A DNA stretch of 64,000 nt from Prorocentrum cordatum (lineage: Eukaryota; Sar; Dinophyceae; Prorocentrales; Prorocentraceae), in contig CAUYUJ010021693.1 in assembly GCA_963575745.1 (NCBI GenBank), forward strand, positions 595,768-659,767, written 5' to 3'. Positions within the stretch are counted from its first letter, which is position 1. Each line of letters opens with the position of its first letter. Position numbers and translations under genes: made by a program. Of this stretch, positions 22,454 through 33,800 are shown one piece after another. Under the pieces are notes generated by a model. It did not search any database. It had not been told where the DNA came from and was given only the letters and a program-made list of their open reading frames with translations.

Positions 22454-22819
22454 CTATATGGCGCGGCAATTGAGCAAGAGCACGCGCGCAGCGTGCCAGC
22501 GCCCTGTCGTGGCCCTCGTCGCCCGGCACCTTGACGATAGCGGTCGACGTCTCGGATTGCAGCACTGTAGGGCACGGGCGTTACGCCCCCGCAGCTTCTG
22601 GGCATTGGCACGCGTGCTCCGACGCATCCTGAAATTACCGGCCAGGTCCGCGTCCGCGCACTGCTTTAGCCAGACGTCCGCGAGCCCATCACCGACCCAA
22701 GACACCATGCGGTAGCGCGGCGTCGCCGCGATGTAGTATATGAGGCGGAAGAGCACTATGTCCTGCTGTTCTGTCCACTTAGCAACGCCTGATGCCAACG
22801 TGCACGTTGCTCGGACCAA
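22454..22819 (-). pseudogene. Copia RNase H domain remnant
   Basis: The 121-codon frame reads ATCTLASGVAKWTEQQDIVL, LIYYIAATPRYRMVSWVGDG and CADADLAGNFRMRRST. This is the copia-type RNase H start: a helix ending in K-W----D---R--YI--T--Y-M--WVGD, then the DADFAGD-x-S-(R/K)ST motif. The element shows DADLAGN, so the second acidic position of the motif has changed. The following part continues in another frame to about 22.2 kb. Confidence 0.65.
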
Positions 22820-23431
22820 ACACTATCTGGCCATCCTCGCGCCATAGAGGCTCTCCATGAGCACCTTTGCCAATGTCGGCTGAAGCACCCCCGACGGAGC
22901 CGGCGGTCGAGGGTTCGGAGATCCGTCATCTGCCATCGGGTGCCCACCTACAGCTGGCACTGTGTCTTCAGGACTCACAGCAGCACTCACCAGTAAACAT
23001 TCCGCCATTGCCTCCCCGGTTGGATGGAACCCCTCCTCGGGGGCCACCCTGCCCGTCCTCAAAGCTTGTCAACTCTCGAAGCACGTCTCTCAACACTGCC
23101 AAGATGACGGGCATGTCTCAGGGTCTGCGTCTGTCAACTCCGCGTAGAGCTTGACGCACGGTGTGAAGAAGTCGTCCATCTCATACTCCATCACCTGTAC
23201 CTTTCTTTTCGGCCCTGGCACGCGGGGCTCTCCGGCACCTCGACCCCGGCGTCGCAAGCATGGTCGGAGGTCACTTCGGCTGGCCCAGCGGGCGTCGGGA
23301 AACAGCTGAGGCCCCCAGTCGCAGAGGATTATTGCACCTCGTGGCAATGGGGGGCGGCGAATCTCTGAAGCTCCCCCGGAGAGTCTGCATCGTCGCCCGT
23401 GGATCGATCGAAAGACAGCGTCGCAACATTC

Positions 23432-24270
23432 CTAAGGCCTAGAATGTAAACCCTGGAACGCCAGCATATATACTTTTTTCGCTTGCTCCCCGAGGGTCCG
23501 CAAGGTCCTCCAGCCCCCCCCCCCGCCCCCCCCCCACCCGCACCACGCTTCGCAATCCGTGGCAAGGCGCCGGACAACTGAACGCCAACCAACCCCAGGC
23601 GGCAGGGGCGCCCTGAATCGTCTCGCGTTGGCGTCGCATATCACCCTGACTTGTTGACCTGGTGGTGCAGGGCATGCCCTATCGCTGTAAACCAGGGTCG
23701 CTCCTGCTGCCGCAGCCAAGCTGGGGACATAGAAACCAACTTCAGCGGCCGCAGCGTCATTCCGCGTCTTTGTCTTCGGGGGCGGAGGGCCCAACGCAGT
23801 CTGATCTTCGCCCTGCCAATCAATCCACCTCTCAGAGAGTCGATGTTCGCATCCCAAGTATCGCCCCACTGGCGCAGGCAGGTCCACCCCAATGCCGTTG
23901 GGCGCGGTCTCCGAAGAGCTCAGGATGAGGTCCCAGCCTTTATGTATGTTCCCAGCTACGCATGCCACTTTGAAATCATCCACGCATGCCATCAAGAGCG
24001 TCAGCTCCGGGCGGTAACGGCAGCTGCGCCACGGCGGAATGGGCCCGAAGCCCCTGGATACCACATGCGCCTCGCAGTGCTTCCCCCAGTAAACCTCAGC
24101 GCCAGGATGGCCGTACAGTGCGAATCGCAAGGGGGGGCGCAGGATCGCACATACCTGCGCGGCTATCTGGCCACGCCTCCTTCGGCAGCCTAGCCCAGGC
24201 GGGCGCCCCTCCTAACGCCGACTGATTATACGCCTGGCGCGCATCAACCCGCTGAATGTCACGCCCTGGG
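23432..24270 (-). pseudogene. Copia reverse transcriptase remnant
   Basis: The N-terminal part is in one frame at about 24270-24100 (DIQRVDARQAYNQSALGGAP, AWARLPKEAWP), which fits the RT block D-x-AYxQ-x-L---TWV-LP. A second frame from 24130 continues RFALYGHPGAEVYWGKHCEA, GFGPIPPWRSCRY, LTLLMACVDDFKVACVAGN and PVGRYLGCEHRLSER. CVDDFK is the catalytic YVDD box with Tyr replaced by Cys. LYGHPDAG-YWE-HC and LG-YLGCEH are hallmark blocks of dinoflagellate copia elements. The frame break lies between the first and second blocks. Confidence 0.75.
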
Positions 24271-25128
24271 AATGGCCCGCAGGCATCGGCGGCTTTGCTC
24301 GCCTGAAATGGCGCTGACATGGTGCTGCGTTCTTTTCTCGATCGATGATGTCGGATCCGCCGAAGACAACGCGCGTCCTTCTGGGAGCTCGCCGTTCTCC
24401 TCGACGAGAACGGCGAGGGGTCGACCAAGGTGGAAGGCATCGCCCCCATCATTTTCCGCGCCTAACTCGACTCCATGTGCTCTCGCCCCAAGTGTCGATC
24501 TCGCGAAGTCTACCCACTCTTTCTCCAGGACAGCGGGATCCGTTCCATTACCCTCAATAACCGGCCCAGGGCCACAGGCAGCGCCGGACATGTCCGCGAC
24601 CCACTTGCAGGGCGCAACGAAAAGGATCTGATTCGTCACGTCGATCACAGTTGTCCGCAAAGGGGTTATGGCATGGTCGCAGCCCTGGCTCTTTCCCCGG
24701 CCACTTAAAAAACTGCTTGCGTTTTGAAGCCTCAGGGGCGCGCGAGGGGCGCGGCGCCTCCCGGCGGCCGCCGCGCGGGTCGAGCCCGCGGGGCCCCATG
24801 CAGTCTGGTCTCCAGGATGAGTGCTGGGATCAATACCCACGCCATTCGCGCCATCGTAGGCAGCCTCGTCGGCGCTTGCGTCTGCGCTCGACACCCGATT
24901 ATCATTCTTGTCTTCTGCCGCAGCGTCGCTGACATAGTCGCCGCGCGCGACGGCGGATGGGAAGTTCTTGCCCACGGCCGACATGACGCGCGCGACCGGT
25001 GGGCGCGGCCTGGCGATCCCGATTCCTTGCAGCAGGTCGGCGTCCGGCGCCGGGTCGTCGAGCCCATGGGGCCCCGCCCCCTCTGCCTTGAACTCAGCAA
25101 TCGTTTTCGCCCTCGCTGGGCCCCCCAT
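24259..25128 (-). pseudogene. Copia linker between integrase and RT
   Basis: This 289-codon open frame on the minus strand includes KEWVDFARSTLGARAHGVEL and a stretch rich in Asp, Ala and Gly. In copia elements a variable acidic linker precedes the RT, often with a short aromatic motif before the first palm block; the position fits. There is no catalytic motif. It overlaps the start of the RT segment in another frame. Confidence 0.4.
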
Positions 25129-25194
25129 CTTCCGCCGCCGATCTGGATGGACGCCTGGATTTGTCGCGCCCTTCCAGGCCCTCTTCAGCCGAGC

Positions 25195-26604
25195 CTATCC
25201 ATGCCGGGGGCCATCTGATTGCGCGGCGTCGGGGGTCCGATATCGCTGGTAGCAATGGAAAACCGCGCGAATATGTTTCGTCTTGTTCCTGCCACTCAGC
25301 GGCAGAAGCTGGCTGAGCTCCTCGTGAGACATGCCCGCCGTGACGACGCTGCGCTCGATGTACTCGCACGTCTGCAAATTATAAGCGATTGGCGCCATGA
25401 TCTGTTCGAGCTTGGGCGCCCCCCCCTTTCGGGCGCAGCCAAGGAATTGGATGGTCTCGCAAGAATGCCCCCCCCTTCTCAGCCAACGAGCCACCCCCGG
25501 GACTGATGAATCGCACAGCTCTTCGCTAAGCTGCGAGGCAGGAGGAGGTCCGGAAGGTCCTTCGCCATCCGCCGGGCCCTCTCCCGCAGCGTCCACAGCC
25601 GCCTCTCCTGCCCCCTCGCCGTGAGCAGGAGGCGGCGGCATCTCAACCTCAGCTTTGCTTCCAGCTGGTCCGCCCGACGATGCGGGCCCCCCGAGACGAC
25701 TGGCCGCCGTCTGGGGGCCGCCTCGGCCCACCGTCGGCAACGTAGCCTCTGAGCAGCAGGTCTCCCAGATCGACCGAAGGCATCGCCGTGGATGCAAGAG
25801 CGCAAGGATTCCCCAACGGAGAATGAACAGCAACTCCTGGAGGCGCGTTGGCAGCTGCCCAGTCATGCCCCGTTTCGACCGCCGCCCCGACGCCCATGTC
25901 AGCCCAGATCTGTTCCGACCTCTCCCGTCTGTCCCCATGCCAGTCTTGAAGTTGAGCCCGTCCAACTGGTCAAGTGGCGCGCAATAGTGGTCGGGCCCTA
26001 CTCGCCCCACCGCATAATGAACATCACCCAGGTAGATGCCGACCCTCGTGCGGACGCCTGTCCTGGGTCGCACGATGCGAGACCCAGGAGGCGGCGGGCG
26101 CCACGCGGACGAACCGAACGGCACAAGAGACCCCTCGAAGGACGCGCCATATCTCTTTGCCCGCGCTGATCCGCCAGCCCCCTTCTCCTGCGCATTGCGG
26201 CGCGATAAGGGGCGGCGTGCGCATGGGGTCGGTGAGCCGGCCGCCATGAGAATGGTTTTGGCCCCGTCCTGCACGATAGCGCCAGTTCTCTCCGCCTCCG
26301 AGTTGCACTTCTTATTTGCGGGCTGCGTGGGATCGCGAGCGGCCATAGACTCGCCCCAGGGATGCACGCTCAGCGACTTGCATGCCCTCTTGAGCTCGGG
26401 CGCCGCCCCCGCGCGGATGCAGCCCAGCTTCTCGGAGGGCGCTCTCAGGTTCGCGAAGAAATCGAACGCGCGCTCCGCCGCCTTGTCGCGAGTGCTCCAG
26501 CACGTCAGGAATCCCGCGCACTGGTCGCGCAGCGTCACGCGCGACGTTTCCCGCAGCGCCCCCTCAATAGCTCGGCAGCCACAGACCAGCGGCCCATGGC
26601 GCAC
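25195..26604 (-). pseudogene. Copia integrase (C-terminal part) remnant
   Basis: This is a 469-codon frame. Residues about 30-215 run AERAFDFFANLRAPSEKLGC, APELKRACKSLSVHPWGES, NKKCNSEAERTGAIVQDGAK, GASFEGSLVPFGSSAW, RTGVRTRVGIYLGDVHY and a CAPLDQLDGL end. In copia integrases the order is a D-x-A-E-L---- strand, a P---Q-NG--ER----V helix with the catalytic Glu, then G--F-G-L-PFG--V-Y and G-FLGY. Here N-K-x-x-x-x-EAER stands for N-G-x-x-E-R, so the catalytic Glu may remain. The N-terminal HHCC and first catalytic Asp are not visible in this frame. The rest (after about residue 230) is a Pro/Ala-rich tail. Confidence 0.65.
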
Positions 26605-26664
26605 AAGCCACCGAACCTCGACGGCTCAGAGCATGGCCCCATGGGCTTGTAAACCTAGTTATTA

Positions 26665-27153
26665 TTATGCCTCTCTCGCGCCCTTAACGTCTTCGCCCGC
26701 TGGCACTTGGAACACATGAGATTCCCTGGCGCGAGCAGATGCTGCTGGGATACGGCCTCGCGCTGGAGGCGCTCCTACGTCTCTGCCCCCTCGGGCCCTG
26801 CTTCTTCCATTGGATCGCCATCGACGACCTCGACGGCCCGCGGCCCCTCGGGCGCCGGAGCAGGCGCCACCGTCGAGCGACGAGGCGCGGCCTCGTCCGC
26901 CCTTCAGTCTCGGCGTTAATTGCGCACCAGCAGCACTGCCTTGGTCGGGCATCGGCACCGCCGAGGAGAATCTGCCAACCAGACCCGCGCCCACGTTCGC
27001 CCATCCAAGTCTCGCCGCTTCGTGGGGCTCGCAGTAGAAGTGGGCGAGTAGATCAAACATCGGAATAACTGCCCCGCCCGCGGCCAGAAGTCCTTCGGCG
27101 CCGTCCAACTGGATGCCCAGCTCGCCATTGGCGCAGAAGTCTTCTGCCATCAC
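26665..27153 (-). other. Open frame between protease and integrase of the copia element
   Basis: The frame has 162 codons, beginning MMAEDFCANGELGIQLDGAE and continuing with LLAAGGAVIPMFDLLAHFYC before becoming Arg/Gly-rich. Its place suggests the GAG-pre-integrase/integrase N-terminal region, but I cannot identify the zinc-binding residues. Confidence 0.3.
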
Positions 27154-27331
27154 CTTTCGAGCGCAGCTCCATGGGTGCGCGGCGCCTGACTGCCCGGGGC
27201 GGGGGGGCCCCCGTCGCGCCTGGACCTTTCAGACTAGACCTCGCGCCGATCTCCGCGCGCGCCCACCGCTCAAGCCCAGGCGCGCCCGCGGGGGCTGCCT
27301 CGCCTACCTGGCCCAACCCCCCTCTGCCATC

Positions 27332-27600
27332 CTATAAGGGATCTTGCCCTCGACTGAGAGGTCCAACCTTCCTCGTGGCAGCAGTGGTCTGAATTTCCCC
27401 ACTGTTCAGCTCGTCGCCGGCGATCCTGACCGCGCCGAGAGCTCTCGACCGGCCCCCCGCCGCGCCCAGGGCGACGGGGGCGTCCGGCGGGGGAACATTG
27501 CCAATCGCCCCCGCGCCTTGCGGGTGCTTGGCGGACACCGAGTTTGAGCCGCAGCCCGCGTCGACGATGAACCGCGCGGATCCGCGCCGCGCGGGGCCGG
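27332..27600 (-). pseudogene. Copia aspartic protease motif
   Basis: Read downward from about 27600, the frame gives ARFIVDAGCGSNSVSAKHPQ and then a Gly/Ala-rich stretch with DAPVALGAAGGRSRALGAVR. The FIVDxGCGS core is the active-site strand of retroelement aspartic proteases; dinoflagellate copia elements often have D-T-G-C/S instead of DTGA. Here it is D-A-G, which would probably impair catalysis. The protease cuts the Gag-Pol polyprotein. Confidence 0.6.
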
Positions 27601-28440
27601 CCCTCTTAGCCCCCTAAGCCTTCCGTTGTCTCTTTGCAGACGCAGTGGCGACGCGATCGCCGCCGCGCCCACTGCTGGCGTCGCTGAGCTCGCCGTCGGA
27701 CCGCTGCCCCCAGCCGGCCCGCACGCCCCCTCCTGCTCATGAGCAGCGGCTTCGTCGAGCGCCCTCCGCCAACGAATATTCGCCCTGCGCGCCCGCGCCC
27801 AAGCCCACCGAGGATCGGACTCGACGGGGTTCCCCCGCGCACTCGGCATGAATCTCGCGCCTCCACGCATCGATCGAAGAGTCCAAGTGGCCGGGCGTAG
27901 CGCGTCCAAGTCGACGCGCACTTCCCTCTGCCCGCTGAAGGAAAAATGCGCACGAACACCTGCCCGCCTCGATAAAGCGCCCCCGCTACGCCCCCCACCC
28001 ATCGACAACTCTAGGGCTTTTCTCGGAAGCGACGCGAGCCCGCGAGCCTGGCCGCACCTCGGCAGTTTCGCGCGCAGGCCATTCAGGTCCCCACCGCGCT
28101 TGCATGCCGGCGCAGCCAGACTGTTATCGTCGCGCTTAGATGCGCAGTGATCACGACCATCCCCGCGAGAGTCTCGTCGAAGGCTGAACCGGCCAAGCGA
28201 CGGCGCTTAAAATCTTGATCCAGCGCGGAAAACTGCGGGAGCAGCGCATGGCAATACTCCCATCCTTAAGGCAAAACAGTAGCGCTCTGTCTCGGGCCCC
28301 CCTGGACAGGCGCCGGCGACGCAGTCGCCGGGCGCCGGCCGGCCCAGTCGCGGATGTCTGGGGGCATTGGACCTGCCCGAACACTCTTTCCCGAATTGGC
28401 AGGTCTGTCTGACCAGGCGCCTCCGGCGCTGTCGCTTATC

Positions 28441-29201
28441 CTAGCCCTCGCCGCCCACCTTCGACTTGACCTTGTCGTTGCTTTGCCCGGGCGCAACGCC
28501 CTCCTCGACGCCCTGCGCCGCCGCGGACATTTGATCCCGGCTGCACTTGCAGGGGGGAGTTTTGCCGATCATGTCCACGCGCCCCTCGCACTTGCCGCGG
28601 GGGGGCATCTCCCCCTCGGCGGCCAAACCGCGCTCGCGAGGACGCTCGTCAGACGATAGCGGGCAAGGGCCGCAGCTGAACGCACGGCGTAGCCCGTTCT
28701 TTCTGGAGTTGACGCTGGGCGCGCGGCTGCGCGATCGACCCCGGCGCTGGCCTTCGCATTGGATCGGTCAATTGGGCGTTCATCGCCCCCGCCGCGCTCT
28801 GCGTCATTTCCCTTTCCGCCTCCCCTCTCTATGTCTTCCCCCTTCCTCCCGCCGCTCTCGCCGCCGCGCTTGCCGGCCTGGGCCGGCGCGGCCAGTCCGG
28901 GGGCAGCAGGGCCGCCGCCCCCCGTCGAGCGCGAGCATCGACGTCGAGCTCGGGGGAATGGACGCGCGCCCTCGAGGAACGCGCTGCAAAGAACCGACTC
29001 ATTGGGGTGGCCGTCTTTCATGCAGAGGCCCGCTGCCGGCCCCTCGCCGCATCCGCCGCTGGCCGCGCCCGGCGCGGGAAGGCCGCGGGCGACCCGCGTT
29101 CTCCGGTGTTTCTCGCGGACGATCTGCTCGCGCGTGAGATCACTGACCTTCGACAATAACCGCTCGTGGGCTTCATTCGCGCACCGTGCTCGTCTCTGCA
29201 A
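28441..29201 (-). other. GC-rich Gag C-terminal region of the copia element
   Basis: Overlapping minus-strand frames read LLSKVSDLTREQIVREKHRR near 29150 and, in another frame at 28626-28441, MPPRGKCEGRVDMIGKTPPC with KCSRDQ. The pattern of basic residues and scattered cysteines would suit the nucleic-acid-binding end of Gag, but no CCHC knuckle (CX2CX4HX4C) is intact. Between 27.6 and 28.4 kb I find no recognisable domain. Confidence 0.3.
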
Positions 29202-29204
29202 CGA

Positions 29205-30092
29205 TCATAGATGCATCACTAGCACGCATTGCGCGCAAGGGCACTTCTGCATCAATCGACAGACGTGCTCCTGCATAGCGGGGCGGGGGGAGTCATTCAA
29301 TTCCTCCGTCTCGCGGAGCGCCCTCGCCCGCCCGTCATGAAGCGGAATAGGTCGCAATCTGCTGCCCTGCGCGCGCCGCGGATCATAATATCCAGAAGGT
29401 CCGCGCGCGCGCGCCTGACCGCGATCCTGGCGGGCGGTCGCGCGGGCGGCAATGGCGCGCAGGATTTCGCGACCCTTCAACATGTGCCTGGCGGCTCACG
29501 TGGAGATGTCTCACCTTTCTATATCGCCCGCTAGGTGACGGAGCTGAGACGGGGATTGCCCGCCCCTGACAATCTTGTCGACCTCGCCCATGAGGTCCGT
29601 TGCAATCATTAAATCAGGCCAGACAGAGTGGCCAGAGTCCTGCAACTCGTTTGCCTCAACGGCCTCGAGATCGAACGCGTCCGCTACCCGCCCGACTGCC
29701 CCCGCGCAGTTTGGCGACGCTGGCGCCGCAGTCCTGACCGCGTCGCGCTGCCATCGCTTGTAATTGGCGGCGTCGGGGATCACTTCCAGGACTATTTTCG
29801 CGGTTTGACCAGCATCGCTCCACTCGTGCGAGGCGGCAAGGACCGCGTCCACCAGGGGGGCGGGGGCTCCGCCACATCCGCCGCCTCCGGGCGGGCCTCC
29901 GGGCGGGCCCCCGCCAGGCAGTCCGCCGCCGCGCCGACGCCGACGATCGGAGTCGCCGCCCCCCCCCCCCTCATCGGGAGTTCGGCCTTCCTCGCCACCA
30001 GGGCAATAATCCCCGTCGCCCCCGCCGTCGTCGCCACCGCCTTCGCCATCATCATCTGGAGGACCTGAGCCCAGGTGCCTCGTCGCGGACAC
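29205..30092 (-). pseudogene. Copia Gag-like protein remnant
   Basis: At 30092-29511 a frame opens with a Gly/Asp-rich leader, then KIVLEVIPDAANYKRWQRDA, VRTAAPASPNCAGAVGRVAD, FDLEAVEANELQDSG and DLMGEVDKIV. This copies the Gag pattern K--LE--PDP--F--W----R----A in which a helical capsid follows. A second frame at 29483-29205 continues MLKGREILRAIAARATARQD, where copia Gag proteins have KGRQLL--I-----T. The frameshift between them near 29.5 kb makes the gene defective. Gag builds the particle that packages the element RNA. Confidence 0.6.
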
Positions 30093-30345
30093 CTTCTTCG
30101 GGGAGGTCGCCTTGCCTTCTTGTCATTTCGCTTGAAGATGCGGGGCAAATTCCCCGCGCCCGGTGGCGCGCCCCGGGTCTGCGGTTTCAAGACGGACTCG
30201 CGCTCGCTCAGCGCGGGCCTGGATATCCCTCTGCAACTGACCCTCGTTCTCAGCCGTCGTCTCCTAGGTCTGCTGCTATGCCGCGGCAGCGGCCTCGGCT
30301 CGTTGTTCGCGCGCCACCTGGACGTCCGCCCTCGGGGGTCCTCTG

Positions 30346-30515
30346 ACCCGGGTCAATCCAGACCCGGGTCAGTCAGGCCTTGCAGAATCCTGCAAAATCC
30401 TGCAGGATCCTGCACCCAAACCCGGGTCAATGCGAAGGATCCTGCCAGATCCTGCAGGATCCTGCACCCAAGCCCGGCTCAATGCGACCCTGGCCCTGCA
30501 GGATCCTGCAAGGTC
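30346..30515. repeat. Local repeats of CCCGGGTC and ATCCTGCAGGATCCTGCA
   Basis: Three units, 50-70 bp each, mix the palindromes GACCCGGGTC and TCCTGCAGGATCCTGCA. Each block is itself self-complementary. They lie in the leader region of the copia element, upstream of Gag. Confidence 0.75.
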
Positions 30516-30813
30516 GGGGCGCTCTGGCTGACCCCCGTTTGCGTTGACCCCCGTCTCAAGGCTCCCGACGCCCCGCGCTCGGCCCGCGCCCCGGCGCGGC
30601 CCTCCCCCCGCTGCGTCGCTCGATCGAGCGCGGCGCCCATCGCCGCCCGAGGCACGTCCGCGGGCAAACGCAGGCCATGGCGGGCAGCCATGCGGGCCAG
30701 CCCCTGGCGCGGAGGCAGCAGCGATCCGTTCCTCGAGCATCTTCCTCGCCTCGCGCTCCTCGCCCTCCTCCCCGGTGCCTTCCCTCCTCTGCGCTGTCTC
30801 TCCGCCTTGTCTC

Positions 30814-31203
30814 TCAGTCAGAGCAGCGGGCGCGCGTCTCGCCCCCCGGGGCAAAGTGGCCATCGCAAGCGCGCCTATCGCACAAACTGCAATTGCGGGG
30901 CTGCGTCTCAGAGCACATGAAGCACCGCGGCGCGCCCTGGCAAGGGCGACGCGCACCTCGCCTCGGCGCGGCTGCCCCCCCCGCCGCGGGCGGCGCCGGC
31001 GGCGGGGGCCTGCGCGGCGACGGCGCTTGGGGCCGCGGTCGACCCGGCCCCCGCTGACGCCGCCGAGAACATCCCAGTCGGGTTCCGCTGTATCTGGCGC
31101 CCGTTGAGCTTGCGATGAAGCTTGCCCCGCTCGGCCCCCCGGCACTTCGTCGCCTGCGCGGCCTTCTGGCCCGCGCTCCGCGCGTTGGCGATGAGTTCCT
31201 CAT
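30814..31203 (-). other. Open frame with a small Cys cluster upstream of Gag
   Basis: A 129-codon minus-strand frame is Arg/Pro-rich at first and ends with a cluster reading CFMCSETQPRNCSLCDRRAC plus DGHF. The C-x2-C-x7-C-x2-C spacing resembles a small zinc finger. It could be the N-terminus of the Gag protein or a chance in GC-rich DNA. The region 31.2-31.8 kb contains further Arg/Ala-rich frames without a domain. Confidence 0.3.
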
Positions 31204-32129
31204 CGGCGCGCTCCTCGTTCAGCCGCGCCTCTCCCCCGGCGCTTCGGACGTCGGCAGCGGGGCGGCGGCGGCCTGCGGCCGGGCGCACGCTCCGATCCCC
31301 CGCGCGCTGACCCCCGCCGCCCCGCAAACGACGCGCCGGATTTTTTCTGCAAGGTGCCCCTCCTGAAGTTGCGCGCGGCGCTCGGATGCAGCAGCGGCCC
31401 CCGGCGCGCCGGCAAGCCCCCGCATTTCCGTCGTAACCGCCAAGGCCCGCTCGGCCGCCACCGCCCGCCGGCGCCCCTCAAGAAGTTCCACGGCGTTCAT
31501 CGCAGCCCCGCGATCCCGCCCCGGGCGAAGAGCAACGGCGGCCTGTTGCTGCAGCTCTGACTGCCGAAGTTGCACGCGCATCCCGGCTATGTCTCTTTCT
31601 CTGGCCTTCGTGATCTCGAGCCCCTTCCCCCCTCGGCCCGCCGCCGCTCGTTCGCGCGCGTGCCCGCGCATTCGCGCGATGCCGCGGAGCGGCGCGTCAA
31701 GCGCAGGGCGCTCAGATTGCGGGCGCAGAAAAGCTTCGAGCGCCCATGACAGACCGGCTTCTTGCATTGGCCTAACGCACCAGAGCGCTGAGTCTCAGGA
31801 ATCACGACACATCGCGGCTCAAAGAAAGTGAGCACGCTTCGCGTCGATGCGCATGCTGAACGCACTCGACCGACAGACAGGTGCGACTGGTCGGACGCCT
31901 CCGAACGCGTCCTCGGCGCCCGCGGTCTACCCCTCTTCCCGAATTCCTCTTGCGGGGAGAGCGGGCCCGCGGGCCGGGCGCCCCTGGCGCTGCGGCCGAA
32001 GGCCTATAGTCAGGTTGATCGAGAGGCGGGGGGGGGGGGCCCGGGCGCGCAGCCACCAAGCCCGCCCCCCCCGGAGCGCGCGCAAGCCCGCCCTGGGGGA
32101 TGCCGTCGGACCTCTTCCGCTCGATGAGA

Positions 32130-32677
32130 GGTGACGTCACTGAAAAGCTGACCATCTCACGGATTCGCCAACAAGTGGGAAATGGGTCATCGTCCAGAGG
32201 AACAGGGGAACTGACACCGTAGACCTCAGCTTCCACTCCCTGCGGCAGGCAAGAACTATCGCAAACAATCGGTCTCGGCGTCGATGTGCGACTGAAATTC
32301 TCCACTGACGGCGCGGATTCCACGTCCTGCTCGCCGTCCGAAAGGTCGATGGAGACGTCAAATTGGCCAGCGATTGGTAGCGGCATCTGCTCGCCGCGCG
32401 TGCGCCAGTCGGGTTCCTTGTCGCCATTGGCCTTCAGGGCGTCGGGGCGATGCTCATCGTCAAAGGAAGTATTCCAGCTAAGTTGTTGACGAGGGCGTTG
32501 AAATTGCTCCCCGACATCGTCGGAGGAAGCAGCCCCGGGAACGTTCATGCCTAAGCCGTGGCATTGGTCTTCTTTCTTTCGCACCCGCTGAAAGGGAAAA
32601 ACAATAGTTCCCCCCATTATGGCGGCATCGCTTTCGCCGATGATAGATCCCCCTGCGGATAACCCATGTTTTGCCAC
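32130..32677 (-). other. Open frame adjoining candidate 5' LTR
   Basis: The first 175-180 codons of a 291-codon minus-strand frame have balanced composition (HGLSAGGSIIGESDAAIMGG, TIVFPFQRVRKKEDQC, GQFDVSIDLSDGEQDVESAP, VPLDDDPFPTCWRIREMVSF). The remainder is Pro/Arg-rich. Such a frame just inside the candidate LTR could be an element leader protein or a trapped exon. It is not recognised. Confidence 0.35.
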
Positions 32678-33010
32678 TTTTATCCGTTAGGAGGGGAACA
32701 CCTCGCAGTCCGATTAAACGACAAAGAGTGCGATTGTTCAGCATGGTGATCTTATTACGGTAGTAGTTTCGTATGCTGACCCAAGCGACGTATAAGATTT
32801 GCATTTATGTTTGTCATTGCTTGGTATGTCGCTGCGCCGCCAAACTGCGAATAGGGTCGCACTACTCGGAAGAGCGCCGGCCAGCAGGGGGGCGCGCGCG
32901 GCGGGCGGGCCGAACCCTTTTTCTGCAACCGAAAAAACAACTTCGATTTGTCATCGATGTCCAGCGGCGGCGGGACAAGGATACTGAGGCAGGGGTGCGA
33001 CTGAATCAAC
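32672..33010 (-). repeat. Direct repeat B (candidate 5' LTR of the copia element)
   Basis: It is the counterpart of repeat A at 20008-20355, in the same orientation. Ends and the GC-rich core are conserved, and the centre is diverged. In minus orientation its inner end reads TGGCAAAACA followed by TGGGTT, so a TG...CA-type terminus and a TGG start of a primer-binding site are conceivable but not proven. Confidence 0.5.
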
Positions 33011-33011
33011 A

Positions 33012-33500
33012 CTTTTCCTTTTCCCCTTCTTCTTCGACCTCCTCCACTTCATTTTTGCCCCCCTTCCGCCCCCTCCTCATTGTCCCAGTTTTCCTCCTCT
33101 TCCTCCTCCTCCTCGCCCTCGCATGTTCCTCCTCTTCCCCTCCTCCTCCTCCCCCTCCTCCTCCTCCTCCTCCTCCTCATCATCATCATCAACAACATCA
33201 TAATCACCCGCACCATACTCATCATCATCATCATCAGCAGCACCATCAACATCATCGGCGTCATCACACTCATCCTCATACTCATCAACAACAATATCAT
33301 TAACATCAATATCATCATCATCATCATCATCCTCTTCCTCCGCATCAGCATAATCACGCGGGCTGCGCCACTGGCACAAGCCGTTATCCTCATTTTCCTC
33401 TTTTTCCTCCCCCTCCTCCTCCTTCGCCTTTTCATCTTCCTCCTCCTCCTCCTCCTCTTCCGCTTCCTCCTCCTCCTCCTCCCCGTCCTCTTCCATTTTT
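33012..33500. repeat. CCT / CAT simple-sequence tract
   Basis: CCTCCT blocks (33090-33180 and 33400-33490) surround a (CAT)n/(CAA)n block at 33178-33350. All frames here are low-complexity artefacts. Confidence 0.85.
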
Positions 33501-33544
33501 CGCGCAGATAACTGTTCCCTGTCGCCCCCCGAAACAATTGTTTT

Positions 33545-33800
33545 CGGGCGGGCCTGGAATTTCGCATAAGATTTTCTCCGGCTGCGTTGAAACATGTGGT
33601 TGTCGCCGTAGCGCCGCGCACATTCGCTCAAACAAAATGCAAAATTTTCGCGGATTGAGCGCGATTGGTTTTCAAACTGACGTCATCGCCTTAGCGCCGA
33701 GCGCATCCGGTGTACAAAATGCGAGAACTCGGCGGATTGAGGGCGGTTCCTTTTCAAAATGTAGTTCGCGCCTCGGCGCCGCGCACCTTCCTTTATAGAA
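33545..33800 (-). repeat. 28-residue repeat units in inverted orientation
   Basis: Read on the minus strand, two to three copies of the 84-90-bp repeat are present. The units include SECARRYGDNHMFQR and NRPQSAEFSHF, matching the ECARRE.EN..L...PPS pattern of the 10.1-10.8 kb array. They are more decayed. Confidence 0.55.

Larger units (their letters stand above)
20008..33010 (-). mobile_element. Degenerate Ty1/copia-type retrotransposon with candidate LTRs
   Basis: On the minus strand, from right to left, there are a Gag-like segment (30.1-29.2 kb), an aspartic-protease motif (27.55 kb), an integrase C-terminal region (26.6-25.9 kb), reverse transcriptase (24.3-23.7 kb) and RNase H (22.8-22.6 kb). 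Integrase before RT is the copia order. Each piece is open, but in differing frames, so the element is decayed. Two ~340-bp repeats in the same orientation, at 20008-20355 and 32672-33010, flank the set and may be old LTRs. That makes the element about 13 kb, with long GC-rich spacers (20.4-22.1 and 30.1-32.1 kb) that show no clear domain. Confidence 0.65.

Noticed and set aside
33077-33631. Acidic Glu/Asp-rich minus-strand protein of 184 codons
   Set aside because: It is produced by CCT and CAT simple sequence.
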